A stretch of DNA of 64,000 nucleotides, taken from positions 2,976,001 through 3,040,000 of the forward strand of contig CBDFNJ010000002.1 of the NCBI GenBank assembly GCA_965250115.1, in the 5' to 3' direction. Within the stretch, counting starts at the first letter, position 1, and each line of letters starts with the position of its first letter. The notes beneath the pieces are model-generated. The model ran no database searches. It had not been told where the DNA came from and worked only from the letters and a program-made list of their open reading frames with translations. Source of the DNA: CBDFHB01 sp965250115. GTDB lineage: Bacteria > Acidobacteriota > Vicinamibacteria > Marinacidobacterales > SMYC01. Shown here one piece after another: positions 35,795 to 45,425 of this stretch. A program made the position numbers and the translations under genes.

Positions 35795-36712
35795 CTATTG
35801 TAGCGACTCCTCGTTCACTTGGAGGCGGAAGATGTCCGGACGGGCGCAGTGCCCCGACACGTCGAAATCGTACTTCCCTCGAACGATCTCGCCCAGGTCT
35901 ACCTCCGCGGTGAGAATACGCTCACCTTCGTAGTCGGGTCCGGCGAGCACATGGCCGGAGGGCGAGACAATCGCGCTACCGCCGCGCGTGACCACGTCGC
36001 CGGGCGCCTCGCTCTCGTAGGCGGGGTAGTCTCCGGGAAGATCGCTCTTCCGCTGGAACTGGCAGCAGGAGAGCACGAAACAACGTCCTTCGAGCGCGAT
36101 GTGGCGGATGGTCGCGAGCCAGCGATCTCTCGTATCGGCGGTGGGGGCGCAATAGAGCTCGATACCCTTCCGGTACATCGTCGCCCACAGCAGGGGCATG
36201 TAGTTCTCCCAGCAGATCACGGCCCCGAGCTTGCCGAGAGGAGTTTCGAGAACCGGCAAGGTCGAGCCATCTCCAAAGCCCCAGATCAGCCTCTCGCTCG
36301 CCGTGGGCATCACCTTTCGGTGCTTTCCGAGCAGCTTTCCCTGAGGAGAAAAGAAGAGGACGGAGCAGTAGAGGGTTCCGCCGTCCCGCTCGACGACACC
36401 CACGACCAGGTGTACGGCCGATTCGCGAGCCGTTTCGCCCATCCGGGCCGTGGCCTCACCGGGAACGTCGACGGAGCTTTCAAAGTAGCGCTGAAAGAGC
36501 TCCCGGCCGGCTTCGGTGCGGCTCCCGACCTTCGCGCCGAAGTCGAGCCCGCGGGGATAGCCGGGAACGAAGGCCTCTGGGAATACGACGAGCTCGGCAC
36601 CCCGGGACGCTGCGTCTTGCGTGAGGGAGGCAAGCTTCTCCAGACAAGCGTCTCGGTCGAAAACGACAGAGGCGGCCTGAACGACGGCCGCACGAAATGA
36701 GGGCATCGACAC
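35795..36712 (-). CDS. Nitrilase-superfamily carbon-nitrogen hydrolase
   Basis: 305 aa. The catalytic triad is visible: Glu46 in VVFPEAFVPGYPRG, Lys133 in HRKVMPTASERLIWG and Cys167 in GAVICWENYMPLL. The CWENYMPL pattern with RLIWGxGDG is typical of aliphatic nitrilases and cyanide dihydratases rather than amidases. It probably hydrolyses a nitrile to acid and ammonia. It lies 6 bases upstream of clpS on the same strand. ATG 36712 is the natural start. Confidence 0.9.
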   Translation of the reverse strand: MSMPSFRAAVVQAASVVFDRDACLEKLASLTQDAASRGAELVVFPEAFVPGYPRGLDFGAKVGSRTEAGRELFQRYFESSVDVPGEATARMGETARESAVHLVVGVVERDGGTLYCSVLFFSPQGKLLGKHRKVMPTASERLIWGFGDGSTLPVLETPLGKLGAVICWENYMPLLWATMYRKGIELYCAPTADTRDRWLATIRHIALEGRCFVLSCCQFQRKSDLPGDYPAYESEAPGDVVTRGGSAIVSPSGHVLAGPDYEGERILTAEVDLGEIVRGKYDFDVSGHCARPDIFRLQVNEESLQ

Positions 36713-36747
36713 GATCTTAACGCGCAGAGCCCCAGCTGGCGAGGGTG

Positions 36748-36909
36748 CTACGGACTCAAGGACATCGGGCTCTTACTCATGGCCTGCTGCTGACGGAGGA
36801 TGGCACACCAATCCTTGTGCTCGGCCACAGGCATGCCGCATTCGACGCAGATATGCACGCGCTGCTTGGGCTTTTCGCTCTTACCCAGGATCCGCTTGAG
36901 AATGGACAT
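36748..36909 (-). CDS. Small zinc-ribbon-like protein
   Basis: 53 aa from ATG 36909: MSILKRILGKSEKPKQRVHI, then CVECGMPVAEHKDWCAIL and a short tail to TAG at 36748. CVECG and DWC give three cysteines and a histidine suitable for zinc binding. The basic N-terminus could bind nucleic acid. A weak ribosome site (GGAAGGTTGC) precedes the ATG. Too short for firm assignment, but the composition looks coding. Confidence 0.5.
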   Translation of the reverse strand: MSILKRILGKSEKPKQRVHICVECGMPVAEHKDWCAILRQQQAMSKSPMSLSP

Positions 36910-37000
36910 GCAACCTTCCTGTCTCGGCTTCTATAGATGATACGGACGAGCGAAAGGTTTGGTTCCATATACCTCTCCCAAAGGGAGAGGGCACGACCTG

Positions 37001-37734
37001 CTATTCGATGCGGATGTCGTATCGCTGGCGGAGCCTCTCGTAAGTCTCTTCGTACGCTTGCCGGCGGCGCTCGCCCATATAGTCGACGAGTACCCGTTCC
37101 CGAACCTCCTCGAGGACGAGGAGCCGGTGCCGAAGTCCCGGTCGAGTGCGGCTGGGCTTGCCGACGTGTAGTCGTGGCCGAGCATGAAGCGGTCGCCATG
37201 GTCCTCGGCACGCTCGAGGTTTGCCGCTCGCAACGATTCCAGCAAGCGACGCGCATCCTCCTCGATTGAAGCTCCACGCTCGTCGGGATTCAGATAAATG
37301 TGGGTCATCGAGACGCGTGCCGGCTGCCGATATGTTTCGGCATTGGCATCGAAGTACGCCTGGAGCTCGAAGTTCGCCGGCTCCAAGGACACGGTATCCG
37401 CGATGAGAAACTCCACCTTCTGGACGAGGCGCCGGCGAACAACTGTGTCATCCCGGTCGAGCCCGAGCGCGAGAGCTTCACGATAGAGGACTTCCTCTCG
37501 GACGAGTCCGTCCACCAGGTTCCGAAGCTCCTCGTCCGTGGGCGATCGATGCCACTGCATGGCCCACCGTTCGGATAGCAGCCGGATGTCGTCCGTGTCA
37601 ATCACGATGGCGGTATCTTCGGTGGACTCGCGGCCGGCCGCGGCGAAGAGCACGAACAGAATCGCGCCCACGAGGAGGAATTGGAACAGCGGCTCTCTTA
37701 CGATTCTGGCGAACATGGATTTAGAGTCGTTCAA
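37001..37734 (-). pseudogene. PpiC-type peptidyl-prolyl isomerase gene with lost catalytic region
   Basis: The N-terminus has one membrane anchor (PLFQFLLVGAILFVLFAAA), then the chaperone helices (LVDGLVREEVLYREALALGL...VVRRRLVQKVEFLIAD), as in periplasmic parvulins. After ALDRDFGTG the frame goes out of register. In the next frame the proper C-terminus reads VLEEVRERVLVDYMGERRR to YDIRIE and TAG at 37001. The parvulin core between these is missing, so both a deletion and a frameshift have occurred. The original frame runs on to 36931 in noise. Folding help for outer-membrane proteins was the likely original job. Confidence 0.7.
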
Positions 37735-37985
37735 AGGGGCTCGAAGTCCTCGTAATCCTCCACGACTTCGAGCGGGATCCGGAGCGTCTCCGCCTCGATG
37801 TCCAGATCGACGCTTCGAGGCAGTCGGCTCTTCTCACCGGGTCGTACGGAAACCTTCACGTGTAAACCTCGACCGTCGGTCGGGATTCTGAACTGCGCCG
37901 TCCGAAGTCCCAGCCGCGCGTGCAACAGCTCGGCGTGGTCCCGCAAGAGGGCCGTGAGCTCCTCGGGCGTCGGGCGGCGGCTCAT
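37731..37985 (-). CDS. Hypothetical protein
   Basis: 84 aa: MSRRPTPEELTALLRDHAEL, a helical start, then FRIPTDGRGLHVKVSVRPGEKSR and LDIEAETLRIPLEVVEDYED, strand-rich with alternating charge. No signal peptide or motif I recognise. Its stop overlaps the ppiC-like start, and it lies 3 bases after the protease gene, so all three formed one operon. It may be a partner or immunity-type protein for the protease, but nothing proves this. Confidence 0.6.
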   Translation of the reverse strand: MSRRPTPEELTALLRDHAELLHARLGLRTAQFRIPTDGRGLHVKVSVRPGEKSRLPRSVDLDIEAETLRIPLEVVEDYEDFEPL

Positions 37986-37988
37986 GAG

Positions 37989-39119
37989 TCAAACGGTGAC
38001 GACCCTCAGGTCGTCGATCCCGGAAGCTTCGCGGAGCTCTCGCAAGACGTGAGCGATCGGATTGACGAGCGTCTGCTGCTCACTTCCCGCGAAGAGTAAC
38101 CCCACAAGGTCGTGGCGATCGTTGAGGACACCGCTCCCGCTGTCGCCGCGGTCGCTGAAGGGGCCGACGTTGTCGTCCGTCGCTTGGATGACGATCTGAT
38201 CGGAGAAGAAGCCCTCGCCACCCGGATAGGGCACGAACGCCGTACCGGCGAGAGCCACGACCCGGCCTTCCGTATAGCCTGTCGTCCGGCCCACCTTATA
38301 GACGCGAGCGGAGCCTTGTACGGAACCGTTCGAATCAACGCGATAGGCAGGCGCCACCCCTCAAAGACTACCGCCATAGGTGAGCCGCGCGAGCTCGGAG
38401 AGCTTCCTTCCTGAGCCCGTGAGCTCAGCCATCGCCGCATCGACGCGGTTCGTCGGGATAGTCTGCTCGTCGCGAAACTCCAGAGGCACCAAAGCTTCGA
38501 CTTTGGCGACCTCGGTCTGGGACCTCAGCTTCGACAGAGAGCTCATGAGCTGGAGCTCGAGCCCGGTGAGGTCGAGCATTCCGGGCTGTACGACGGACTC
38601 CCCCGACTTCGCCTCGTTCGAGCGGCCGATCACGTGATTGTTCGAAACGAGGTAGCGTTTGCCACCCGGTCGCTCCAGGAAGAACCCGAGCGTGCCCACG
38701 CTCAAACCTCTCGGGTGGGCTCCCGTCGGATTAGTGATCCCGATTCCGGAGCGCAGCGCCGAGAACCATTTCTGCGCGTTCAGCACCGGTGGGTTGCCGC
38801 CATAGAGACCTCGGCGCGGTGCCGGCATTAGCGGTTCGAAAGCCGAGCCGCACTCGACGACATCGTGGTCCGTTTTCGCAGGAGGGGGCCCAGCGACCGT
38901 CTTCGTGAAGAGTTTGTCGAACGGCTCCACTCCCCTGCTCTTCAATTCCTTTTTCGTTCGTTTCTTTCTCACGAAAGCGGTGACGGAAAACTCTTTCACC
39001 TCGCAGAGCGGCCCGGCGTCCTTGCTCCCGACGGCGACGAGCGCGATCTCGCCTTCCGCTGCGACGAGAATGCGCAACCCGTATTTCCGAACGGTCGCGC
39101 TGGCGGTCTTGTAGTCCAT
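37989..39119 (-). pseudogene. Trypsin-fold serine protease with one in-frame TGA before the nucleophile
   Basis: ATG 39119 gives 252 residues to an in-frame TGA (38363-38361). The same frame then continues GVAPAYRVDSNGSVQGSARV to 37989. The triad is spread across both parts: His in YLVSNNHVIGRS, Asp in NRVDAAMAEL and Ser in FSDRGDSGSGVL, which lies after the TGA. Without readthrough the enzyme is dead. CGA to TGA (Arg) is the simplest cause; sequencing error and selenocysteine are alternatives. It has no signal peptide, so it may act in the cytoplasm. A start at GTG 38357 could make the C-terminal half alone. Confidence 0.7.
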
Positions 39120-39121
39120 GA

Positions 39122-40630
39122 TTACTGCGGCAAATGCGCGAAGAGGTTCCGGTACTCTTTCTCCAAAGCCTTCGTCTTCTTCGTCGAGAGTCCGCCGAGC
39201 GCTTCGACGGCACGGCGCAGCCGCATCCGGACGAGGTCCAAACCGAGGATCGAAAGCGATGGGAACAGGGGCGTCGAAGCTTTGGAGCCGGAGGTAGCGA
39301 CGTAGAATGGGCGGCTCAAGTCGCGCAGTTTGATGTCGAGCTTCTCGGAGAGCTCCCGGAAAGCCGCCTCGATCTCCTCGTGGCCGAAGTGCGGAAGGTC
39401 CTCGAAGCGCCAAACCGCCATTTGAAGAACGCCGGCCAGATCTTCGGGACTCTTGCCCTTGAGAGTGAGCTCTTGAAGAGGAAGCGGCACTGAATCGGCG
39501 AAGAAGAACGCGGTGAGAAAACCCCAGTCGGACAGCGTCTCGAGACGGGGCTGCGCGAGCGGGACGATCCGTCGAAGCTGTTGTTCATCGAGAGCCCACA
39601 CCCGAAGCGCAAACAGGAGCGCCTCCGTGTCGTAGTCTTCCCGTATGTAGCGTCCGTTCAGCCAACGAAGCTTCTCGACGTCGAAGACGGGGCCGCCGAG
39701 CGAGAGACTCTCGATGTCGAAATGCTCGACGAACTCGTCGAAGGTGAACTTCTCGTCACCTTCTGCTCGAGTCCATCCGAACATACCCATGAAGTTTACG
39801 ACTGCCTCCGGAAGAAAGCCCGCCCGACGATAGTAGTTAATCGAGGTGGGGTTCTTCCGCTTCGACAGCTTTGACTTGTTCTTGTCGTTGTTCCGCAACA
39901 GCGGCAAGTGGCAAAACACCGGCGGCTCCCATCCGAAGTACTCATAGAGCTTCAAGTGTTTGGGAACCGAGCTGATCCACTCTTCGCCGCGAATGACGTG
40001 ACTCACGCCCATCAAGTGGTCGTCGACGACGTTTGCGAGGTGATAGGTCGGAAAGCCGTCCGATTTCAGAACGACCTGATCGTCGATCGATGCCCAGTCC
40101 TTGACGATCTCGCCGCGGAGCAAGTCATGCATGACGCAATCTCCCTCGACGGGAATCTTCATCCGGACGACCTGCGCTTCTCCCTTCACGGCTCGGGACT
40201 TCGATGCCTCTCCTTCGAGATCACGGCAACGTCGGTCGTAGCCTGGGAAGGTCTTCTGGTCTCGGTGCTCGGCACGCATGGCCTCGAGCCTCTCCCTGGT
40301 GCAAAAGCAGCGATAAGCGTGACCCGCCTCGAGCAAACGATCGACGTGCTCCCGATAAATCCCGAGCCGCTCGCTTTGACGATAGGGTGCGCAGGGTCCA
40401 CCGACGTCGGGACCTTCGTCCCAGCTCAGGCCCAGCCAGTTCAGCGATTCGAGGATCGCGCGCTCCGAATCCTTCGTCGAGCGCGCTCGGTCCGTATCCT
40501 CGATGCGTAGGATGAAAGTGCCGCCGTGTTTCCGAGCGAATGCCAGATTGAAAAGAGCCTGGTAGGCGGTGCCCAGGTGGGGATCGCCCGTTGGCGATGG
40601 CGCGACGCGTACGCGAATGGGTAGAGACAT
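39122..40630 (-). CDS. gltX: Glutamate--tRNA ligase
   Basis: 502 aa. VRVAPSPTGDPHLGTAYQAL holds the HIGH-type motif (HLGT), and FILRIEDTDRARS follows. KSKLSKRKNPTSINYYRRAG holds the KMSKS-type KLSKR motif. CFCTRERLE lies in the acceptor-binding zone. The C-terminal helical cage is normal. It charges tRNA(Glu), and possibly tRNA(Gln), in the cytoplasm. The protease ATG lies 2 bases past its TAA. Confidence 0.95.
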   Translation of the reverse strand: MSLPIRVRVAPSPTGDPHLGTAYQALFNLAFARKHGGTFILRIEDTDRARSTKDSERAILESLNWLGLSWDEGPDVGGPCAPYRQSERLGIYREHVDRLLEAGHAYRCFCTRERLEAMRAEHRDQKTFPGYDRRCRDLEGEASKSRAVKGEAQVVRMKIPVEGDCVMHDLLRGEIVKDWASIDDQVVLKSDGFPTYHLANVVDDHLMGVSHVIRGEEWISSVPKHLKLYEYFGWEPPVFCHLPLLRNNDKNKSKLSKRKNPTSINYYRRAGFLPEAVVNFMGMFGWTRAEGDEKFTFDEFVEHFDIESLSLGGPVFDVEKLRWLNGRYIREDYDTEALLFALRVWALDEQQLRRIVPLAQPRLETLSDWGFLTAFFFADSVPLPLQELTLKGKSPEDLAGVLQMAVWRFEDLPHFGHEEIEAAFRELSEKLDIKLRDLSRPFYVATSGSKASTPLFPSLSILGLDLVRMRLRRAVEALGGLSTKKTKALEKEYRNLFAHLPQ

Positions 40631-40641
40631 AGGCTAGGAGA

Positions 40642-42435
40642 CTATACCGTCATCCGGCGATGATAGGTCCACCACTCGACGAGGAGGAGCACCAGCGCGA
40701 CGAGAACCAGCAAGGGCCACAGCTCGGACCCGCTCACCGCGCCGATAGGGTAGCGCTCGGCTCCGTGGCTCTCGCTCGCCTCGCCGAGCATCGAATCGTT
40801 GACTGCGGAGACGCGCGGGCTCGTCAGATTGGCGGCTACCATGACCGTACCGCCCGATCCATGCACCGCGAAAAGACCGGGGCCGTTTGGCGAAAAAGAC
40901 GTCTCGTCGCCCACGAACCTCGCGGCCACGTTCTGACCCGAAATGTCGGTCACGGTGGCGCGCGCGATCGGTACGGTGACTTGTCCGAGCGAAGTCGTCA
41001 GTACATCCCGCCCCGTCAACCAGTTCACGGCATTCGTCAGGAAAATGGGAAAGCCCGTCTGGAGCGCCAGGTTGGAGGAACCCAGATCGAAGGTTACCTC
41101 GATCCAGCGCGCTGGCCGCTCTGAGACGATCACGAGGGGCTCCTCGGGCGTTCCCGCGACGACGCGCTCCTCGTCTCCCAGGGTCACCGCGAGAGTCCGG
41201 TCCACGACAACGTCCGTGAAGGATACGTGCGCCATGATTGCGTGCTCGCCCTCGATTCCCCGAAGGAGGCGATCCTCGGGCTCAGAGCCCGAATGCGCCG
41301 GCAGCCACCTGGCCGACGTGGGGCGGAAAAGAAGCGCCGGCACCTCGGGCGGCTCCGCCGGAGCGAAACGATCGAAAACGTAGAAGTCTGGCGGCTCGCC
41401 GGCGGACAGCTTGCCCGGGTTCACGACCTCCAGAGCGACCCGGGGATCGAGTCCTAGCGAAGTTTCGAGGTAGTCGTTGCCTTCTGTCACGAGGACGCCC
41501 CGCACGCGCCGCGGCATTCCAAGGTAGGCGTAGGCGACGTTGTCCAGAGCAAAGCCATCCCCGGGCGCATCGATCAATACGCGCACCGGGCCGGCGAGGT
41601 ACCGTTCGAGCTCGAGCATATCTCCGAGGACCTGGCCGGGCTCGAGCAGCACCGTACGCTGGATCGATTCGCCACCGGCGCCGTCGATCTGGACCGCGAC
41701 CCGCTTCGCGTCGACCGAGTGGTTGTGGAGCTCGAGGAAGGCCTCGTAACGCGTCGCCTCAGCGGGTACCGATCGCAGATCGAAAGCCGTAATACCTACG
41801 TTGTCGACGGGCTCGAAGACGGGGATCGTCACGACGCCCGGCGGCACCGATCGCACCATGACGCCGTCGGTGATGAAGAATACTTCCGTCGTCTCATCGA
41901 CGAACGCGAGCGGGTCACCCGCGGGAAAACTGGTCGTCTCGCGCAGGGAGACCCGCAGCGACTCGAGCTGTTCGAGTGCCGAACGCCGACCCGTGAATCC
42001 CGTCGAAACGAGCTGTCCGGCCGTATCGGCGACGAGGTACTCGCTCCCGGCACTCCCCTCTCGAAGGAAGCTTTCGGCGATCTCGAGGGTGCGCGCCCAG
42101 CGGGTTCCCCCGGAAGCGATACGAGCACCCATCGTCGGTGAGTTGTCGACGACCACCGCCAGCCGCCGTGCGCGGCCCGAAAGCGCCTCGAGCTCCGGCC
42201 TTCCGATGGCGGAAGCGAGGGCGAGCCCTACGGTCAAGGCAATGACGAGTGAAACGAGCCATCGCCAGAAATCCGAACGCCGCTTTCGCTCTCTGAGAAC
42301 GCGCTGCCAGATGATCGTCGAGGGTACGACAACCCGCTGTGGCGGCGGTTTCAACCAGTAGAGAAGAAAGATGGAGATTGCTGTCGCCAGTAAGAGCAGA
42401 AGCCCTTGAACGAGGCTCAAGGAGATGAAGGTCAT
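40642..42435 (-). CDS. BatA-type aerotolerance membrane protein with vWA-like domain
   Basis: 597 aa. The BatA N-terminal unit is a helix (LVQGLLLLLATAISIFLLYWL), a basic segment with PSTIIWQRVL and a second helix (WLVSLVIALTVGLALASAIG). LAVVVDNSPTMGARIA starts a von Willebrand factor A-like fold with a DxSxT metal site. Beta-rich repeats follow, and a C-terminal helix (LWPLLVLVALVLLLVEWWTY) anchors the far end. It lies directly after the DUF58 gene, the usual pairing in MoxR-DUF58-BatA systems. No moxR gene is in the window. Confidence 0.82.
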   Translation of the reverse strand: MTFISLSLVQGLLLLLATAISIFLLYWLKPPPQRVVVPSTIIWQRVLRERKRRSDFWRWLVSLVIALTVGLALASAIGRPELEALSGRARRLAVVVDNSPTMGARIASGGTRWARTLEIAESFLREGSAGSEYLVADTAGQLVSTGFTGRRSALEQLESLRVSLRETTSFPAGDPLAFVDETTEVFFITDGVMVRSVPPGVVTIPVFEPVDNVGITAFDLRSVPAEATRYEAFLELHNHSVDAKRVAVQIDGAGGESIQRTVLLEPGQVLGDMLELERYLAGPVRVLIDAPGDGFALDNVAYAYLGMPRRVRGVLVTEGNDYLETSLGLDPRVALEVVNPGKLSAGEPPDFYVFDRFAPAEPPEVPALLFRPTSARWLPAHSGSEPEDRLLRGIEGEHAIMAHVSFTDVVVDRTLAVTLGDEERVVAGTPEEPLVIVSERPARWIEVTFDLGSSNLALQTGFPIFLTNAVNWLTGRDVLTTSLGQVTVPIARATVTDISGQNVAARFVGDETSFSPNGPGLFAVHGSGGTVMVAANLTSPRVSAVNDSMLGEASESHGAERYPIGAVSGSELWPLLVLVALVLLLVEWWTYHRRMTV

Positions 42436-42439
42436 CGAC

Positions 42440-43333
42440 TCAACGGAGAAAACGGTCCTGTTTGAATATCTGGATAATCAGGTCCTCGAACGGGATGGAG
42501 GTTTCGGTTCTCACGTATCCCCAGCCATAGCGCGAGCAATAGGCCTCGATCCCGCTCTCGAGACCGTTCATCTCGCGTTGGTAGGCGGCGAGGAGGCCCG
42601 GCGACATGCGAAGACGCTGCGAGGCACCGCTTTCGGAATCCACGAGCATGGCTTCGTCCGGGAACTGCGGACGAACCTCCTCGGGACTGAGGATATGTAG
42701 GTTGAAGATGTCGTGACGAAAGAGTCGAATGAAATCGAACGCGGCTTCGTAGCCGTCTGGATCCATGAAGTCCGAGGCGACAACGACGAGCCCGCGACGA
42801 CGTCTGGTCCCGAAGAAGGTGCGAAAAGCCTTGTGAAGAGACGTCTCTCCGATCGATTCCATTCGGTCGAGGAAACTGAAGATGCGCCATATCTGGTTGC
42901 GGCCTCTCTTGGAAGCGATCTGTTGTGCGACCTCGTCCGCGTAGCCGATGACGCTGATACGATCCTGGTTCAGCAGACCGATATAGGCGAGGGCAGCCGC
43001 GACCTTGCGCCCGTAGTCGAACTTGGAAGGCTCGCCGAACCGCATCGAGGCGCTCGAGTCGACGAAAAGATAGATGGGAAGGTCGGCCTCCTCGTCGAAG
43101 ATGCGAATGATGAGCTTGTCGAGGCGCAGGAAAGCTTTCCAATCGACGTCCTTGGTGTCGTCTCCACCTACGTAGGGTCGATAGTCCGAGAACTCGATAC
43201 CGGTGCCCTTCTTCCTGGCCCGATGCTCGCCTCGGAGCTGTCCCGGAACCATGCGGTTGGAGACGAGCTTCAAGTACTCGAGCTTCTTGAGAAACTCCTC
43301 GTCGAATAACGTCCTGACTGTCGTCGATGCCAT
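42440..43333 (-). CDS. DUF58-domain protein
   Basis: 297 aa. GQLRGEHRARKKGTGIEFSDYRPYVGGDDTKDVDWKAFLR is the DUF58 hallmark, here SDYRPYxxGDDxKxVDW. IYLFVDSSASMRFG is a vWA-like metal site (DxSxS). No membrane helices; the protein is cytoplasmic. It works with the adjacent BatA-like protein, probably under a MoxR-type AAA ATPase encoded elsewhere, in assembly of envelope complexes. That role is known for the family rather than read here. Confidence 0.9.
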   Translation of the reverse strand: MASTTVRTLFDEEFLKKLEYLKLVSNRMVPGQLRGEHRARKKGTGIEFSDYRPYVGGDDTKDVDWKAFLRLDKLIIRIFDEEADLPIYLFVDSSASMRFGEPSKFDYGRKVAAALAYIGLLNQDRISVIGYADEVAQQIASKRGRNQIWRIFSFLDRMESIGETSLHKAFRTFFGTRRRRGLVVVASDFMDPDGYEAAFDFIRLFRHDIFNLHILSPEEVRPQFPDEAMLVDSESGASQRLRMSPGLLAAYQREMNGLESGIEAYCSRYGWGYVRTETSIPFEDLIIQIFKQDRFLR

Positions 43334-43421
43334 GGTGCCGTTTTGGGTCGAGTGTCGGCATTATAGACGGCCGCCTTCGACCCGCAAAGCGTGAGCTCTG
43401 ATAGGATCGCCTCGCGAGCCC

Positions 43422-44981
43422 ATGGGAGCCATCAAAGACGACCTGCTCGAGACCGGTGCCGAGCTCCGAGAGACCCATATTTCATGGGTTTTTCTGACGG
43501 ATCGGGACGCTTACAAGGTCAAGAAGCCCGTTTCGATGGGCTTTCTCGACTTTTCGACCTTGGAGAAGCGTCGCGAGGCTTGTGAGGCGGAGCTCGAGCT
43601 GAACCGCCGTCTCGCGGAAGACGTCTATGTCGCGGTCGTGCCGGTTCGGCGCGACGCCTCGGGACACCACCGAATCGAGGGCGAGGGCGACATCGTCGAC
43701 TGGGCCGTTCACATGAGGAGGCTCGCCGACTCGGAACGCGCGGACCGAAGGCTCGAGGACGACCGACTCAACGAGTCGCACCTCGAGCGGCTCGCGACGA
43801 GGCTCGCACGATTCCACGACGTCGAACCGCCCCCCGACGCGGCTCCCTTCGGTTCGATCGCGATCATCCGCGAGAACGTGGAAGAGAACTTCCAGCAGGT
43901 CGCTGGCGCCATCGACGACTACCTCGAACCGCGCCAGGTCGCCGAGGTCGAGAACTGGCAACGTGCGTTCCTCGTCGATCAGGCACAACGCTTCGAGCAG
44001 CGCGTCGAGACGGGACGTATCCGTGACGGTCACGGAGATCTGCGTCTCGAGCACGTCTACATAGATGATGCAGGCTCACCAACCGTCATCGACTGCATCG
44101 AGTTCAACGATCGGTTTCGCTGGGGCGACGTCTGCGCCGACGTCGTTTTCTTCGCGATGGACCTCGCGTGGCACCGGCGCGTCGACCTCGCGGAGCGATT
44201 TCTCGCCATTTATGCGCGCGAGGCCAACGACTACGACCTGTATCCTCTCGTCAATTTCTACGAGAGTTACCGCGCTTTCGTCAGGGGCAAGATCGCATCG
44301 ATCGTCGCTTCGGACCCATCCGCCGACCACCTCTCAAAGGAGCGTGCCTCCGACGAGGCTCGTCGCTATTTCCTCCTCGCTCTCGCGTCCGAGAGGCGGA
44401 GTCTCCTGCCGCCCAGCGTGGTCGCCGTGGTAGGCCAGATCGCCTCGGGGAAGACCACTGTGGCCGAGCGCATCGCCAGGATGTCGAGCGCGCCTGCGGT
44501 GGACGCAGATCGGACGCGAAAGCACCTGGCAGGAGTCGGCGCCCAGACCCCGCTACGCGAAGCGGCCTGGCAAAGTGCCTATTCACCTGGTTTTACCGAA
44601 ACCGTATACAGCGAGCTTTTTCGGAGGGCCGAGTCGGTCCTCGTCTCTCGCCGCCCCGTCGTTCTGGACGCGAGCTTTCGCGCGGCCTCGATGCGAACGG
44701 AGGCCAGAGCACTTGCCGAACGCCACGGAGTTCCATTCGTCTTCGTCGAATGTCGGGTCGACCCGCCCGTCTCGCGGGCCCGGCTTCGCGAGCGCGAGCG
44801 CACGACGGGTGTCAGTGATGGGCGGCTCGAGATCCTCGACGCCTTCGTAAGCCGCTTCGAGCCTGTCGAAGAGCTGCCCGATTCCGAGCACGTCGTTCTG
44901 GACACGAGCCGCCCGATCGACGAAAACGTTGAGATCTTGCGCGGTCGACTAACGTCGTGGCCAGACGGGTTCACCGGCTAG
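43422..44981 (+). CDS. Bifunctional aminoglycoside-phosphotransferase-like/P-loop kinase protein
   Basis: 519 aa. The N-terminal two-thirds is an APH-like kinase: THISWVFLTDRDAYKVKKPV holds the ATP Lys, RIRDGHGDLRLEHVYID is the catalytic HGDLxxxH loop, and VIDCIEFNDRFRWGDVCADV provides the Mg-binding DxxxFN. From about residue 335, VVAVVGQIASGKTTVAERIA is a Walker A motif of a nucleoside-kinase-like domain that also has VDADRTRKHLAGV. This fused architecture is common and its substrate is unknown; there is no evidence of antibiotic resistance. It diverges from the DUF58 gene with an 88-base gap. Confidence 0.88.
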   Translation: MGAIKDDLLETGAELRETHISWVFLTDRDAYKVKKPVSMGFLDFSTLEKRREACEAELELNRRLAEDVYVAVVPVRRDASGHHRIEGEGDIVDWAVHMRRLADSERADRRLEDDRLNESHLERLATRLARFHDVEPPPDAAPFGSIAIIRENVEENFQQVAGAIDDYLEPRQVAEVENWQRAFLVDQAQRFEQRVETGRIRDGHGDLRLEHVYIDDAGSPTVIDCIEFNDRFRWGDVCADVVFFAMDLAWHRRVDLAERFLAIYAREANDYDLYPLVNFYESYRAFVRGKIASIVASDPSADHLSKERASDEARRYFLLALASERRSLLPPSVVAVVGQIASGKTTVAERIARMSSAPAVDADRTRKHLAGVGAQTPLREAAWQSAYSPGFTETVYSELFRRAESVLVSRRPVVLDASFRAASMRTEARALAERHGVPFVFVECRVDPPVSRARLRERERTTGVSDGRLEILDAFVSRFEPVEELPDSEHVVLDTSRPIDENVEILRGRLTSWPDGFTG

Positions 44982-44982
44982 G

Positions 44983-44996
44983 CTAGTGTCTCGTCG
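44983..44996. repeat. Half-site matching the end of the 164-bp inverted-repeat element
   Basis: CTAGTGTCTCGTC at 44983-44995 matches the left end of the MITE-like element at 56318 (TAGTGTCTCGTCT). The similarity stops there. It could be a solo end left by excision, or chance, as it is only 13 bases. Confidence 0.25.
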
Positions 44997-45014
44997 CCAC
45001 GCCAGCTATTTGGT

Positions 45015-45425
45015 CTAGGCCGCGTCGGGCTCGACGGGGCGGTGCTCGGTACCAGTGCCGTAGGTCATGAAAACCAGATCCCCGGGCTCCACAACGATCT
45101 GACGATGCCATACCCCGCGCGGCACGAGACAAGCTCCACCGGCCCGAAGCGCGACGATACGCTCACCCACCTCGAGTTCGAGAACGAGGTCGATAGCACC
45201 CGATAGAAGGTATAGAAGCTCCTTGCCTCGTGGGTGCATCTCCCAGTTCGGAGCGTCCGCCGCCATGTGTGTGCGACCGACGAGCCAGCCCGACACTGCC
45301 CGCTCGCCCGACATGAGCTCCTGCCAAAACGACGGCGTCAGCTCCATCGACTCCGCCCCTCCACCGTCTTCGAGATGAACGAAGGCCTCACTCAGGTCGA
45401 ACACCCTCTGGCCAGGATTTTCCAT
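45015..45425 (-). CDS. Cupin-domain protein
   Basis: About 136 aa from ATG 45425, chosen because GGGGGGCGAG sits just upstream and the following MENPGQRVFDLSEAF is a sensible N-terminus. The open frame itself runs to 45578. NWEMHPRGKELLYLLSGAID is cupin motif 1, and VALRAGGACLVPRGVWHRQIV is motif 2, with the expected His. Single-domain, probably metal-binding, substrate unknown. It is convergent with the APH-kinase gene. Confidence 0.75.
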   Translation of the reverse strand: MENPGQRVFDLSEAFVHLEDGGGAESMELTPSFWQELMSGERAVSGWLVGRTHMAADAPNWEMHPRGKELLYLLSGAIDLVLELEVGERIVALRAGGACLVPRGVWHRQIVVEPGDLVFMTYGTGTEHRPVEPDAA

